From the NCBI GenBank assembly GCA_964476705.1, contig CAYZBM010000014.1:1-31600 (forward strand): a stretch of 31,600 nt of DNA, given 5' to 3'. Within the stretch, counting starts at the first letter, position 1. Every line of letters begins with the position of its first letter. The stretch is from CAYZBM01 sp964476705 (GTDB lineage: Bacteria > Pseudomonadota > Alphaproteobacteria > Rickettsiales > UBA6187). Both the position numbers and the translations under genes were made by a program. Positions 13,345 through 22,121 of this stretch are shown one piece after another. Under the pieces are notes generated by a model. It searched no databases and had not been told where the DNA came from. It worked only from the letters and a program-made list of their open reading frames with translations.

Positions 13345-16300
13345 CTATAAACTCGTATACCGAAACTTTGGATCTACGCTTGGACTAACTATATTTACTT
13401 CTGATAATAGCGAAGCTTGTTCTGGTTCTTTTTTAATATTTTTTAGGTATAAATAAAGATCGGTAAAATCATTTCTGCGAGCTTCATCTAATGCAGTCAT
13501 ATTACCCTTATTCATAGTATTTAGATCGGCTCCTTTTTGTACTAGGGATTTTACTGTTTCTGATCTATTTCGTCTTGCTGCCACTATTAATGCAGTGTTG
13601 CCATAATTATTTTTAGCTTCTATATTAGCCCCGTGTTTTAGAAGTCTTCCTACTACCTCTGTGTGTCCAAGTAGTGCAGCTAAAATCAAAGCGGTATTAT
13701 TAGATTCATCTTTAGCTTCTATATTGGCTTTTTTTTCTCCTGATAGTAAAGCCTCTATAGCTACTAATTTTCCTTGGGCTCCGGCTGCTATTAATGCTGT
13801 GTTCTCATAATTATTTTTAGCTTCTATATTAGCACCATGTGAAATTAGAGCTTCTATTATTTTTGGATCTTTGCTACGTGTCGCTAATATTAATGCTGTA
13901 TTGCCGTCATTGTCTTTAGCTTCGATATCAGCTTTATGGGTAAGCAAATATTGTACTAAATTAAGATGTCCTTTTAATACAGCTGCCATTAATGCGGTTC
14001 TACCATTTTGATCTTGAGAATTAATATCAATATTCCGTTTTAGTAAAAAATCTACTACTTCTAAATGTCCATTTTCTGCAGCTGAGATTAAGGTTAATTT
14101 TTCATTTTTATCGCGAGCTTCTTCATCAAATACTTCGCCCATAGTTAGGGCGGCTACTATTTCCAAGTAACCATTTGTGGCAGCATGAATTAATGCAGTC
14201 TTACCATCTTTATCTTGAGTTTCTATATCCGCCATACGTCTTGTTAGAGCTAGTAATACTGCTAAATGGCCATTTGCTGCAGCATGTATTGCTGCTGTCT
14301 TTCCATCTTTATCTTTAGCTTCAATATTAATATCATACTCAAGCAAGGTATTTACTATATTTAAGTGGCCTTTTTTAGATGCTGCGATTAATGCTGTGTC
14401 GCCTCTATAATCTTTAGCTTCAATATTAGCAGCTTCATTAAGTAGAACTCTTACTACTTCTAAATGCCCATTTGCTGCAGCGGATACTAATGCTATATCT
14501 CCACGGGGATTTGGATATTCTATATCGGCATCACATTTAATTAAAGCTTTAACTAAATCTAGATTTCCTTGGGCTGAGGCGTCAACTACGGCTTTATCTC
14601 TATCTTGGTATTTATTAAGGAGCAAGGACCTTAGTCCTTCAATATCATTGATATCTAAGGCTACTCTTAATATTGATTTGCCATTTTTACATAGATTTTC
14701 TATATTAGCGCCAGCTTTAACAAGCATTTTAGTTATAAATATATTTTTAGAATCTATGGATAATTGTAATGGTAAATCATTTCTTCCGTCTTTACTATTT
14801 ACCTTAGCCCCATGATCTAAAAGCATCTGTACTATATCTTCTTTTCTGCCTCTTATAGCTAAGGTTAAAGCTGTTTCGCCAGATTCATCTTGAGCATTAA
14901 CATCCGCACCACATTTTATCAATGCGTTAACTAGATCTAATTTTCCTTGGCCAGCAGCCTCAATTAAAGTTTTATTTAAATCTTTATATTTACGAAGTAG
15001 GGATCTTAATGGTAGTATATCTTTGTTATCCAATGCTATTTTTAATATTGATTTACCATTTTTACATGGAGCTTCTATATCCGCACCATGTTGAATAAGC
15101 ATTTGAGTTATAATTTCGTCTCTAGAATTGAGTGATAAGAATAATGGTAACTCACCTTTACCATCTTTACTATTAGCGTTAGAGCCATTTTTTAAAAGAA
15201 TTGTCACTATATATCTTTTTTGGCTCTCTATAGCTAAGGTTAATGCAGTTCTTCCTCTATGGTCTTGCATTTCTACATTGGCGCCAGCTTTAAGAAGAGC
15301 TTCAAGCATTCTTGGATCTTGACCTGCCAGTATAGCTAGGGTTAAAGCTGAGTTACCTTCCCTATCTTTGGCATTAATATCTGGTTTAGATTTAAGAACT
15401 TCTATAACTAAATCTAATCTATTTTGTTTTACTACATCGATTAAAGATTCCTTTGACTCTAATCTGGTATGTGGAATTTCTTCTCTTTGGGCTGTTTGTG
15501 GAGGCGCATCTTTTTTATCAGGAACTACTCTTTGTTCGGCTCTTGAGCCACTATCTTTAGTGTTTTTTCCAAGCAAAGCGTCTACTACTACTAAGTGCCC
15601 ATTTGCTTGTGCGTAGGTTAGAGCTGATTTTCCATATCTATCTACAGCTTTTATTTTGGCTTCGAATCTAATTAGTAATTGAACTATTTCTAGATAGCCT
15701 TCTTCAGCAGCTATTATTAACGCGGTTTTATCATTTTCATATTTAATTTCTGTGTCAGCTTTATTTGAGAGTAATATCTGGGTTATGTCAGGGTAGTTTC
15801 TATATACAGACATTGATAATCCTGTCTCACCACGAGAGTTTTTAGCATTTATATTAGCGCCATTAGAGAGTAATATATTAGTTATTTCCGGTCTTCTATG
15901 CATTGCAGCTGTTACTAAAGCTGTATTGCCTCTGGTATCCTCGGCATTAACGACTATTCTGCCATATTTTGCTATAAGAAAAAGTAATTCTTTGTTGTCA
16001 TCTGAGAGTACTGCTTGTGTCATTTCTGCTACTGCTTGTGGCGGTACATCTTTTTTATCAGGAACTACTCTTTGTTCGGCTATTGAGCCACTATATTTAG
16101 TGTTTTTTCCAAGCAAAGCGTCTACTACTACTAAGTGCCCATTTTCTTTTGCATAGGCTAAAGCTGATTTTCCATATCTATCTACAGCTTTTATTTTGGC
16201 TCCGAATCTAATTAGTAATTGAACTATTTCTAGATAGCCTTTTTCAGCAGCTATTATTAACGCGGTTTTATCATTTTCATATTTAATTTCTGTGTCAGCT

Positions 16301-16734
16301 TTATTTGAGAGTAATATCTGGGTTATGTCAGGGTAGTTTCTATATACAGACATTGATAATCCTGTCTCACCACGAGAGTTTTTAGCATTTATATTAGCGC
16401 CATTAGAGAGTAATATCTGGGTTATGTCAGGGTAGTTTCGCCTTGTAGCCATTAATAATGCTGTATCGCCAATATTGTTTATAGCATTTATATTAGCGCC
16501 ATTAGAGAGTAATATCTTAGTTATTTCTGGTTTTCTCTGTATTACAGCCATTTCTAATGGTGTGCTAAGTTTGGACTGATCATTAAGAATGGCTTTACCG
16601 TAAGCCGCTATAAGAGAAAGTAATCCTTTCTCGTCGTTAGAAGAAATTGCCTTAATTACTTCTAAATATATATCTTTATTTTTCATATATTTTCTTATAA
16701 TTGATTTTTTTGAGGATTGTTTTGTGGTTAACAT
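13345..16734 (-). CDS. Giant ankyrin-repeat protein, candidate secreted effector
   Basis: The protein has 1129 residues and is built almost entirely of ~33-residue ankyrin repeats, with the consensus G-x-TAL-x-x-A...GH-x-x-(I/V)V-x-x-LL-x-x-GA-(N/D)-I-x-A. About 25-30 repeats can be made out, interrupted by two similar linkers ending in AEQRVVPDKKD near residues 225 and 405. No signal peptide, membrane helix or catalytic domain is seen. Ankyrin repeats bind proteins; in Rickettsiales and Legionella many such proteins are type IV-secreted effectors, so that role is plausible but inferred. The gene contains a recent internal duplication (15507-15876 against 16047-16416, 540 bp apart) and an older ~170-residue block repeat in the middle. 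Start ATG 16734 has an AAGG upstream; ATG 16686 is an alternative. Confidence 0.88.
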   Translation of the reverse strand: MLTTKQSSKKSIIRKYMKNKDIYLEVIKAISSNDEKGLLSLIAAYGKAILNDQSKLSTPLEMAVIQRKPEITKILLSNGANINAINNIGDTALLMATRRNYPDITQILLSNGANINAKNSRGETGLSMSVYRNYPDITQILLSNKADTEIKYENDKTALIIAAEKGYLEIVQLLIRFGAKIKAVDRYGKSALAYAKENGHLVVVDALLGKNTKYSGSIAEQRVVPDKKDVPPQAVAEMTQAVLSDDNKELLFLIAKYGRIVVNAEDTRGNTALVTAAMHRRPEITNILLSNGANINAKNSRGETGLSMSVYRNYPDITQILLSNKADTEIKYENDKTALIIAAEEGYLEIVQLLIRFEAKIKAVDRYGKSALTYAQANGHLVVVDALLGKNTKDSGSRAEQRVVPDKKDAPPQTAQREEIPHTRLESKESLIDVVKQNRLDLVIEVLKSKPDINAKDREGNSALTLAILAGQDPRMLEALLKAGANVEMQDHRGRTALTLAIESQKRYIVTILLKNGSNANSKDGKGELPLFLSLNSRDEIITQMLIQHGADIEAPCKNGKSILKIALDNKDILPLRSLLRKYKDLNKTLIEAAGQGKLDLVNALIKCGADVNAQDESGETALTLAIRGRKEDIVQMLLDHGAKVNSKDGRNDLPLQLSIDSKNIFITKMLVKAGANIENLCKNGKSILRVALDINDIEGLRSLLLNKYQDRDKAVVDASAQGNLDLVKALIKCDADIEYPNPRGDIALVSAAANGHLEVVRVLLNEAANIEAKDYRGDTALIAASKKGHLNIVNTLLEYDINIEAKDKDGKTAAIHAAANGHLAVLLALTRRMADIETQDKDGKTALIHAATNGYLEIVAALTMGEVFDEEARDKNEKLTLISAAENGHLEVVDFLLKRNIDINSQDQNGRTALMAAVLKGHLNLVQYLLTHKADIEAKDNDGNTALILATRSKDPKIIEALISHGANIEAKNNYENTALIAAGAQGKLVAIEALLSGEKKANIEAKDESNNTALILAALLGHTEVVGRLLKHGANIEAKNNYGNTALIVAARRNRSETVKSLVQKGADLNTMNKGNMTALDEARRNDFTDLYLYLKNIKKEPEQASLLSEVNIVSPSVDPKFRYTSL
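15507..15876. repeat. Intragenic duplication, copy A
   Basis: The 370 bp match 16047-16416 with about nine differences and a constant offset of 540 bp (180 codons), so the repeat keeps the ankyrin frame. The low divergence indicates a recent event or ongoing gene conversion. Confidence 0.9.
16047..16416. repeat. Intragenic duplication, copy B
   Basis: Partner of 15507-15876. A further short copy of the same ankyrin segment follows: TAATATCTGGGTTATGTCAG occurs at about 15772, 16312 and 16410, showing a second, smaller duplication step. Confidence 0.9.
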
Positions 16735-16843
16735 ATTAACTTTCGCCTTAAAGATAAAGGAAAAATTCTACAATTAAGTTCTTATAATTGCACCTTAGAG
16801 ACTAAAAAGAGTATTAAAGGAAGTTAGCTTTGAGAAGATTTGT

Positions 16844-18334
16844 CTATTTTATTTCTTGAGCAAGAATTCGTCCGCTATCATTAACCTCTAGCTGTTTTTC
16901 TATGGTTTCGGAGTTGTCGGTTTGGTAGTGGCCTATAGAGGAATTAAATAAATAATTATCTGGTTCAGGTTTCATTTTTTTTATTAAATTATCATATAGA
17001 GTTTTAAACTCTGGATTATCCATGGTAGCCCAAATACTGTCAGGTTGCTTATTATTTTGGCTCACTTGATTATTAGTGCTTGCTGGATTAGCAAAGATAG
17101 TTCCTGTTGGAGTTGTATTATTGTCTGTTTGATGGTTTAAACTATCTTTAAATAAAATATCAGTAATGTAAATTATTTCTAAGGCTTTTTCATAAGCTCG
17201 GTCTAAAGCATTTTCTGGATAAGGATAATATTTTTTATAAGTTTCTAGAAAATATTTACCAACCATAATAGGAGTTTTGTAATTATCTGTAGTTAATTCT
17301 ATCATGCCATTTCGAGCAAAGCCGGCTTTTAAATTTTTTACTTGCTCAATTATATCATTATAAGAAATATTATAATAAATTCCTAAATTATCAGAATTAG
17401 AATTGCTGTCATAGTTGTTATTATAAGAACTAGTTTTCTTAAGCAATTCAGGGGAAGCTCCATCTTTAGCTATGCTTGTACTATAGAAATCTAAAACTAA
17501 ATTATCATAAGAAGTAAAGCCAGTACTACTTGAAATTATTTTAGTGTAATGGAGGTCGGGGTAATAAAGTTCATTTTCATCATTAAGTTCCACATAAGTT
17601 TCTGGATTTTCTAAAACATTGCCGATCTCAAAAATTCTTAAGATTAAATAATTATTTTTAAGTTTTTGTAAAATTGGATCATTAGAATAAAGTTCAATAA
17701 CTTTATCATAGATTTTTTTAGTGAGATTTAAGGTAGGATTTTTTTGTTTTGTATATTTAATATTGTTAGATAGGCTATCAAATTTATTTTCGTTCAGTAA
17801 AATGATTTGACTATTATTTAAAGATTTTATTAAATTTAAATTTTTTTCAATAAGTTCAGGTTTTTCTTTAAAATATTCGCTTAATTTCTTTATTAGATAT
17901 TCTCTAATTAAAATTGGTTTTTTACTAGAATAATCTCTTATATAATAGAATTCATCATTATATTTTGCGACTTCACCTGAGTAAGTATTTAAATATGGAG
18001 CCAAAATATGTTCGTTGAATACTTGATTAAAAGCCCCACCTGCGCCGCCATAGGTTTTTTGGNNNNNNNNNNNNNNNNNNNNNNNNNNNNNNNNNNNNNN
18101 NNNNNNNNNNNNNNNNNNNNNNNNNNNNNNNNNNNNNNNNNNNNNNNNNNNNNNNNNNNNNNTTTTTGTTAAATTTTCTTTTGATTTATTTTGCTTGTCA
18201 GCTTTTTTTTGACTTAAAAATAAAGGTGCAATAAGAGTATAAAGCAAAAATAAAACTAATAATAAGAGATAAATTTTATCCCTAGTGCGAAGCTTTTTAA
18301 AAGAAAAATTAACCTTAACTAAACTCATCTTCAA
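16844..18334 (-). CDS. Unknown membrane-anchored protein, interrupted by an assembly gap
   Basis: The minus-strand frame starts at ATG 18334 (or 18328), has one N-terminal transmembrane helix (about residues 22-41), runs into the 100-N gap after about 57 residues and resumes for about 405 residues to a stop at 16844. The gap is a standard filler length, so the true number of missing bases, and even frame continuity, are unknown. After the gap it reads YGGAGGAFNQVFNEHILAPYLNT, which faintly recalls the FGPGG...FF...LAPY segment of IcmF/TssM proteins; I would not assign that family. The rest is Asn/Tyr/Lys-rich and unrecognised. The start overlaps the end of the upstream gene by 20 nt, so the two are probably coupled. 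Confidence 0.6.
   Translation of the reverse strand: MKMSLVKVNFSFKKLRTRDKIYLLLLVLFLLYTLIAPLFLSQKKADKQNKSKENLTKXXXXXXXXXXXXXXXXXXXXXXXXXXXXXXXXXXQKTYGGAGGAFNQVFNEHILAPYLNTYSGEVAKYNDEFYYIRDYSSKKPILIREYLIKKLSEYFKEKPELIEKNLNLIKSLNNSQIILLNENKFDSLSNNIKYTKQKNPTLNLTKKIYDKVIELYSNDPILQKLKNNYLILRIFEIGNVLENPETYVELNDENELYYPDLHYTKIISSSTGFTSYDNLVLDFYSTSIAKDGASPELLKKTSSYNNNYDSNSNSDNLGIYYNISYNDIIEQVKNLKAGFARNGMIELTTDNYKTPIMVGKYFLETYKKYYPYPENALDRAYEKALEIIYITDILFKDSLNHQTDNNTTPTGTIFANPASTNNQVSQNNKQPDSIWATMDNPEFKTLYDNLIKKMKPEPDNYLFNSSIGHYQTDNSETIEKQLEVNDSGRILAQEIK
18063..18162. other. Assembly gap of 100 N
   Basis: One hundred consecutive N, the customary placeholder for a gap of unknown size. It falls inside the gene at 16844-18334, just after its membrane anchor. 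Confidence 0.99.
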
Positions 18335-18773
18335 TTTCTTTTACAATTTCAGGAGGTGGATTTTTACCCCATCCAGATTTTAAAACTTCACCAAATAAAG
18401 CCACATCAATTGATCCGGTTTCAATTTGTTTTAAGAACATTGGTAATTTTGGCTTATCAACTAGTACATAGTGCCAAGCATCACGGCCACGGTCTTTACC
18501 ATGAACTAAATAGACTAAGTCTAGTCTTCTGGTCATTTGATCAGTATAAGAGGCGCTTTTAGGTTTAACGCTTTCAGCATAGCCGCCTTTTTCTTCTTTT
18601 TTGAAGCTATCTGGGGTTATGGCCCCTGGTTTTGGTTTTTCAGCTTTATTAAACCGGCTAGCAAATCCACCGGCTACATTACTAGTATTACCACCGGTTC
18701 CACCGTTGCCATTGTCCCCATTATCACCGTTATCTCCACCTTTTTTTCCAAATTTATCTGCAAAACCGGCCAT
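18315..18773 (-). CDS. Small protein with Gly/Asn linker and compact C-terminal domain, unknown
   Basis: The protein has 152 residues. The N-terminal part contains two similar short motifs, AGFADKFGKK and AGGFASRFNK, separated by a Gly/Asn/Asp linker with GDN repeats. The C-terminal ~75 residues look like a compact folded domain: TRRLDLVYLVHGKDRGRDAW, HYVLVDKPKLPMFLKQIETG, then FGEVLKSGWGKNPPPE. The dense GKDRGRDAWHYVLVD segment looks like a conserved functional core, but I do not recognise the family. There is no signal peptide or membrane segment. Its 3' end overlaps the next gene (16844-18334) by 20 nt, so the two products probably act together, for instance as a soluble partner of the membrane-anchored protein (inference). 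Confidence 0.65.
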   Translation of the reverse strand: MAGFADKFGKKGGDNGDNGDNGNGGTGGNTSNVAGGFASRFNKAEKPKPGAITPDSFKKEEKGGYAESVKPKSASYTDQMTRRLDLVYLVHGKDRGRDAWHYVLVDKPKLPMFLKQIETGSIDVALFGEVLKSGWGKNPPPEIVKEIEDEFS

Positions 18774-18927
18774 ATATCTTATTACTCTTCTTAAAATTGC
18801 TATGATTTAAAATAGGTAAAACCTCATATTAGGACATAATGTTATTAGAATACATAGACTTTTTCAAGCATAATCTATATAAGTTCTATATATTTTCATT
18901 TTATATAATAGTTTAGAGTTAGTTTTA
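18774..18927. promoter_or_regulatory. Divergent region upstream of der
   Basis: This 154-bp AT-rich gap separates the divergent starts of the unknown gene (18773) and der (18928). It must carry the der promoter in this arrangement, since der is no longer directly behind bamB. No clear promoter or RNA structure was identified. Confidence 0.3.
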
Positions 18928-20301
18928 ATGTTTAAAGTTGCAATTATTGGTCGGCCGAATGTTGGTAAATCTACCTTATTTAATAGGTTATTGGGCAAAA
19001 AACACGCCATAGTTGATGATATTCCTGGAGTTACTAGGGATAGACGTGAAGCTGTTATAAAAATTTATGATTTTAGCTTTAAATTAAGCGATACAGCTGG
19101 TTTAGAGGACGCCAAAAAAGAGTCTCTAGAATATCGGATGATGGAGCAAACTACTATTGCTGTAGATGAGTCTGACTTATGTCTATTTATGATTGATGGC
19201 AGGGCTGGGCTTACTTCAACGGATAGATTTTTTGCTACCTGGCTCAGGAAAAAAGGTAAAAAAATTGCGATGCTAATTAATAAATGTGAAGGGGATAAAG
19301 GTGATTCTGGTTATTATGAGTCTTTATCTTTAGGATTTTCACCAATTATAATGATTTCAGCTGAACATAATTTAGGTCTTGAAGATCTTTATCTATTTTT
19401 GCAAAAAGAAGTGGCTGAATATAACAAATCAGCAAATAATAATAATGAACTAGAAGTAGATAAACAAAAAACTGACGAAGAAATTAGCTTGCAATTTGCT
19501 ATACTCGGCAGGCCTAATACTGGTAAATCAACTTTTATTAATGCGTTACTTGGAGAAAATAGGGTTTTAGTAGGTCCAGAAGCTGGAATTACTCGCGATT
19601 CAATTGCCATAGATTTTGAATATAAAGGTAGTAAAATTAAATTAATTGATACGGCAGGAATCAGACGCAAAACTAATGTAATTGAAAAATTAGAAAAATT
19701 ATCAGTTACAGATTCACTGCGGGCGCTTACTTTTACGCATGTGGCAGTTTTAATGATAGATGCAACTATGCCTTTTGAAAAACAAGACTTAACTATAGCT
19801 GAACTGATAATTAATGAAGGGAGGGCGGTAGTTATTGTTTTAAATAAATGGGACCAAATTAAAGATAAAAAATCTACTTTGGAAGAAATAGATTATCAAA
19901 TAGATAAAGTGCTGCCAAATATTAAAGGCGTGCCAGTGGTGCCAATTTCGGCACTTAAAAATAAAAATATTATGGCGGTACTAGATGCTGCCCAATTAGC
20001 TTACAAAAATTGGAATAAAAGATTTACCACGGCTAAGTTAAATGCGTGGCTTAGGGATGCCGAGCAAAAACATTTGCCCCCATTAAGTAGTCAAAAAAGA
20101 AGAATTAGGCTTAAATATATTACCCAAGGTAATATAAGGCCACCAACTTTTACACTATTTGTTAATTACCCAGACGAATTGCCAGATTCTTATAAAAGAT
20201 ATTTAATTAATGACTTAAGAGATGTTTTTGATCTGCAAGGGGTGCCAGTAAGAATGATGTTGCGTAAGAGTGATAATCCGTATAAAGGTAAGCGCAAATA
20301 A
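18928..20301 (+). CDS. der: Ribosome biogenesis GTPase Der (EngA)
   Basis: Der is an essential GTPase with two consecutive G domains that acts in 50S subunit assembly. The protein has 457 residues, the usual length. The first domain has GRPNVGKST (about 8-16), DTAGLED and an NKCE motif in place of NKxD, a change common in the first domain. The second has GRPNTGKST, DTAGIRRK and NKWD. The C-terminal KH-like domain (about 355-450) has FVNYPDELPDSYKRYL and GVPVRMMLRKS. Start ATG 18928. Its usual upstream neighbour bamB is 7 kb away behind the accessory block. A palindrome follows the stop. Confidence 0.97.
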   Translation: MFKVAIIGRPNVGKSTLFNRLLGKKHAIVDDIPGVTRDRREAVIKIYDFSFKLSDTAGLEDAKKESLEYRMMEQTTIAVDESDLCLFMIDGRAGLTSTDRFFATWLRKKGKKIAMLINKCEGDKGDSGYYESLSLGFSPIIMISAEHNLGLEDLYLFLQKEVAEYNKSANNNNELEVDKQKTDEEISLQFAILGRPNTGKSTFINALLGENRVLVGPEAGITRDSIAIDFEYKGSKIKLIDTAGIRRKTNVIEKLEKLSVTDSLRALTFTHVAVLMIDATMPFEKQDLTIAELIINEGRAVVIVLNKWDQIKDKKSTLEEIDYQIDKVLPNIKGVPVVPISALKNKNIMAVLDAAQLAYKNWNKRFTTAKLNAWLRDAEQKHLPPLSSQKRRIRLKYITQGNIRPPTFTLFVNYPDELPDSYKRYLINDLRDVFDLQGVPVRMMLRKSDNPYKGKRK

Positions 20302-20331
20302 AATTGGTTCTTTTTGGTAATTTTGTTGTTG

Positions 20332-20391
20332 AAGGTTACTAAAGCTGTCCTTATGTATGAAGAATACACTTAAGGTATCTTTAATAACCTT
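20332..20391. repeat. 60-bp palindrome after der, possible terminator
   Basis: The arms pair AAGGTTAxTAAAG with CTTTAxTAACCTT, and inside them CCTTAxGTAT with ATACxxTTAAGG around a short GAAG loop. It lies 30 bp after the der stop and 60 bp before rnhB. It may end der transcription, although no T run follows directly, or be a small palindromic element like those at 121-182 and 9548-9660. Confidence 0.65.
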
Positions 20392-20451
20392 AGCCTAGAA
20401 ATCCCTTTAAAATAAGCAATTTTATAAATCTTTGAAAATGACAGAGTATGT

Positions 20452-21042
20452 ATGCCAGATTTATCATTTGAAAGTAAATATTCAGGAATAATTGCCGGCG
20501 TTGATGAAGTAGGGCGGGGGCCATGGGCAGGACCGGTAGTTGCAGCTGCGGTAATTTTAAATCAAAATAATATACCTTTAGGTATAAGAGATTCCAAAAA
20601 ACTAAATAAAGCCAAACGAGACGCAATATATAAAGAATTAATGCTAGTTGCTGATTGCGCCATTGGTATGGCTTCAGTTTTAGAGATAGATCAGCTGAAT
20701 ATTCTAAATGCGACTAAACTTGCCATGAACCGGGCGGTAACTGCGTTAAAAAACAAACCTAATATTGTATTAGTGGATGGTAATCAAAAATTTGAATTCG
20801 AAGCGGAGATCTATCCAATTGTAAAAGGTGATGATCTTAGCCTCTCAATAGCGGCCGCTTCCATTATAGCAAAAGTAACTAGAGATAATTTAATGGCCAA
20901 GCTAGCATTAGCTCATCCTTATTATGGCTGGGAAAAAAATGTTGGTTACGGTACTAAAATCCATCAAGATGGGCTTAAAAAATATGGAATAACAGACCAT
21001 CACCGCAAAAGCTTTAAGCCTATTGCGGTGATGGTTGAGTAA
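20452..21042 (+). CDS. rnhB: Ribonuclease HII
   Basis: RNase HII cuts the RNA strand of RNA-DNA hybrids and removes single ribonucleotides misincorporated in DNA. The protein has 196 residues, usual for the family. The signature GVDEVGRGPWAGPVVAAAV supplies the first catalytic Asp-Glu pair; VLVDGNQ and IAKVTRDNLM supply the other two acidic residues of the DEDD site; the C-terminal HPYYGWEKNVGYGTKIH and HHRKSFKP segments are also typical. Start ATG 20452. It probably has its own promoter or shares the der transcript through the palindrome. The gene after it is convergent. Confidence 0.96.
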   Translation: MPDLSFESKYSGIIAGVDEVGRGPWAGPVVAAAVILNQNNIPLGIRDSKKLNKAKRDAIYKELMLVADCAIGMASVLEIDQLNILNATKLAMNRAVTALKNKPNIVLVDGNQKFEFEAEIYPIVKGDDLSLSIAAASIIAKVTRDNLMAKLALAHPYYGWEKNVGYGTKIHQDGLKKYGITDHHRKSFKPIAVMVE

Positions 21043-21074
21043 AGGCAGCTGGTTGTTGAGATGTGTTAGTTATT

Positions 21075-22019
21075 TCATTTCTGGGCTGACTGAGATCGAT
21101 TCTGTTGCATTATTCTTAATTCTTCAAGAAAAGTATCAGGAATAATATCAGATCTTTTTGGGAGTGCTTTTAACTCTTCTGCTAAATTTTCTTGTTGCTG
21201 TTTTTGAAATTTCATTTCAGGAGTAATATTACGATCTGTCTCTTTGGAGAGGACGAATAATACTTTTGATTCTCTTTCTCTAATCTGACTTTTTACATCA
21301 TAAAGTTCCTGTTTTAAAATTTCATCTAAAGATTTAATTTTTTCGGCAAAGGGGGTAGATTTAGATTTAGATTCATTTTCATGATCTTTAATCACTGACT
21401 GAGCTCTAAGTTGATAAAATTTTAGAGCCTCCTCTTCTTGTTTTTTATTTGAAATTTCTTTTATAGCTTTAGACGCATTAGCTAATTCTCTATCTGAAGA
21501 AATCTTTTTAATCAAAGCAAGAGGACTCTTCGATACTTCAGATGTATTATCTTTTATAAGATCTGCTACCATTACTTTTAAAAAATTGTCAAGAAATTCG
21601 TCTTTATTTTCTGGCGTTTGGTATGTGTGTTTTTGAAATTTTTTTTCGCATAATGAATTTATTTGTTGTTCTCTGGCCTTAACAGCTTCCTGGTATGGTA
21701 AAATCTCTAATTTTAAAAAATCACCATTTTGATCTAGATGGCTGAAGTATACTTCTGATCCTGTTTTTGTAGGGTCTATTTTGCTTATACGATTTTCCCA
21801 ATGGTCTCTAATTCTTTTTTTTACAATATCTAGATAATCATTGTATAATTTGGAATATTTACTGTCCAACTCCATATAAAAAGCCTTTGTTGCAGTTTTG
21901 AGATCTTCAACTAGCTTTTGACTTTCTTGCTTTTCAGCTTTTAAATAAGACATTATTGCCAAAGCAAAATTATTTTGTGCTTCAGTTTTGTAACCAAAAC
22001 TAGGTCTCCCTGCCGACAT
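21075..22019 (-). CDS. Coiled-coil orphan protein, unknown function
   Basis: The protein has 314 residues and no recognised family. It is strongly hydrophilic and mostly helical, with heptad-like stretches rich in Lys, Glu, Gln and Leu (for example about residues 27-60, 185-205 and 225-255). It has no signal peptide or membrane helix and ends in MQQNRSQSAQK. It stands alone, convergent with rnhB, about 100 bp from the downstream edge of the amidotransferase gene. A length near 300, high charge and no homologue that I can name are compatible with a lineage-specific cytoplasmic or secreted protein. Nothing in the sequence decides between these. Confidence 0.6.
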   Translation of the reverse strand: MSAGRPSFGYKTEAQNNFALAIMSYLKAEKQESQKLVEDLKTATKAFYMELDSKYSKLYNDYLDIVKKRIRDHWENRISKIDPTKTGSEVYFSHLDQNGDFLKLEILPYQEAVKAREQQINSLCEKKFQKHTYQTPENKDEFLDNFLKVMVADLIKDNTSEVSKSPLALIKKISSDRELANASKAIKEISNKKQEEEALKFYQLRAQSVIKDHENESKSKSTPFAEKIKSLDEILKQELYDVKSQIRERESKVLFVLSKETDRNITPEMKFQKQQQENLAEELKALPKRSDIIPDTFLEELRIMQQNRSQSAQK

Positions 22020-22121
22020 ATTCTAACTCCAAATATAAATAAATATTAATCCTATATTTAAAATTTATTATAATTGATTTTTTATTAAAAACAAGGATTT
22101 ATTAATAAATTATTAAATGGA

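Noticed and set aside
15128..16156. Plus-strand frames over the ankyrin gene
   Set aside because: They are shadow frames of the ankyrin repeats; two look alike only because the underlying DNA is duplicated.
13345..16734. Repeats in this region as a CRISPR array
   Set aside because: The periodicity is about 99 bp and coding (33-residue ankyrin units), with no identical repeats separated by unique spacers.
16844..18334. Assignment of the gapped protein as IcmF/TssM
   Set aside because: Only one short Gly-rich segment resembles the family; the length, the missing GTPase-like region and the rest of the sequence do not support it.
18356..18810. Plus-strand Pro/Ser-rich open frames
   Set aside because: They are the reverse of the Gly/Asn linker gene; the minus-strand product has a compact, plausible domain and overlaps its partner gene.
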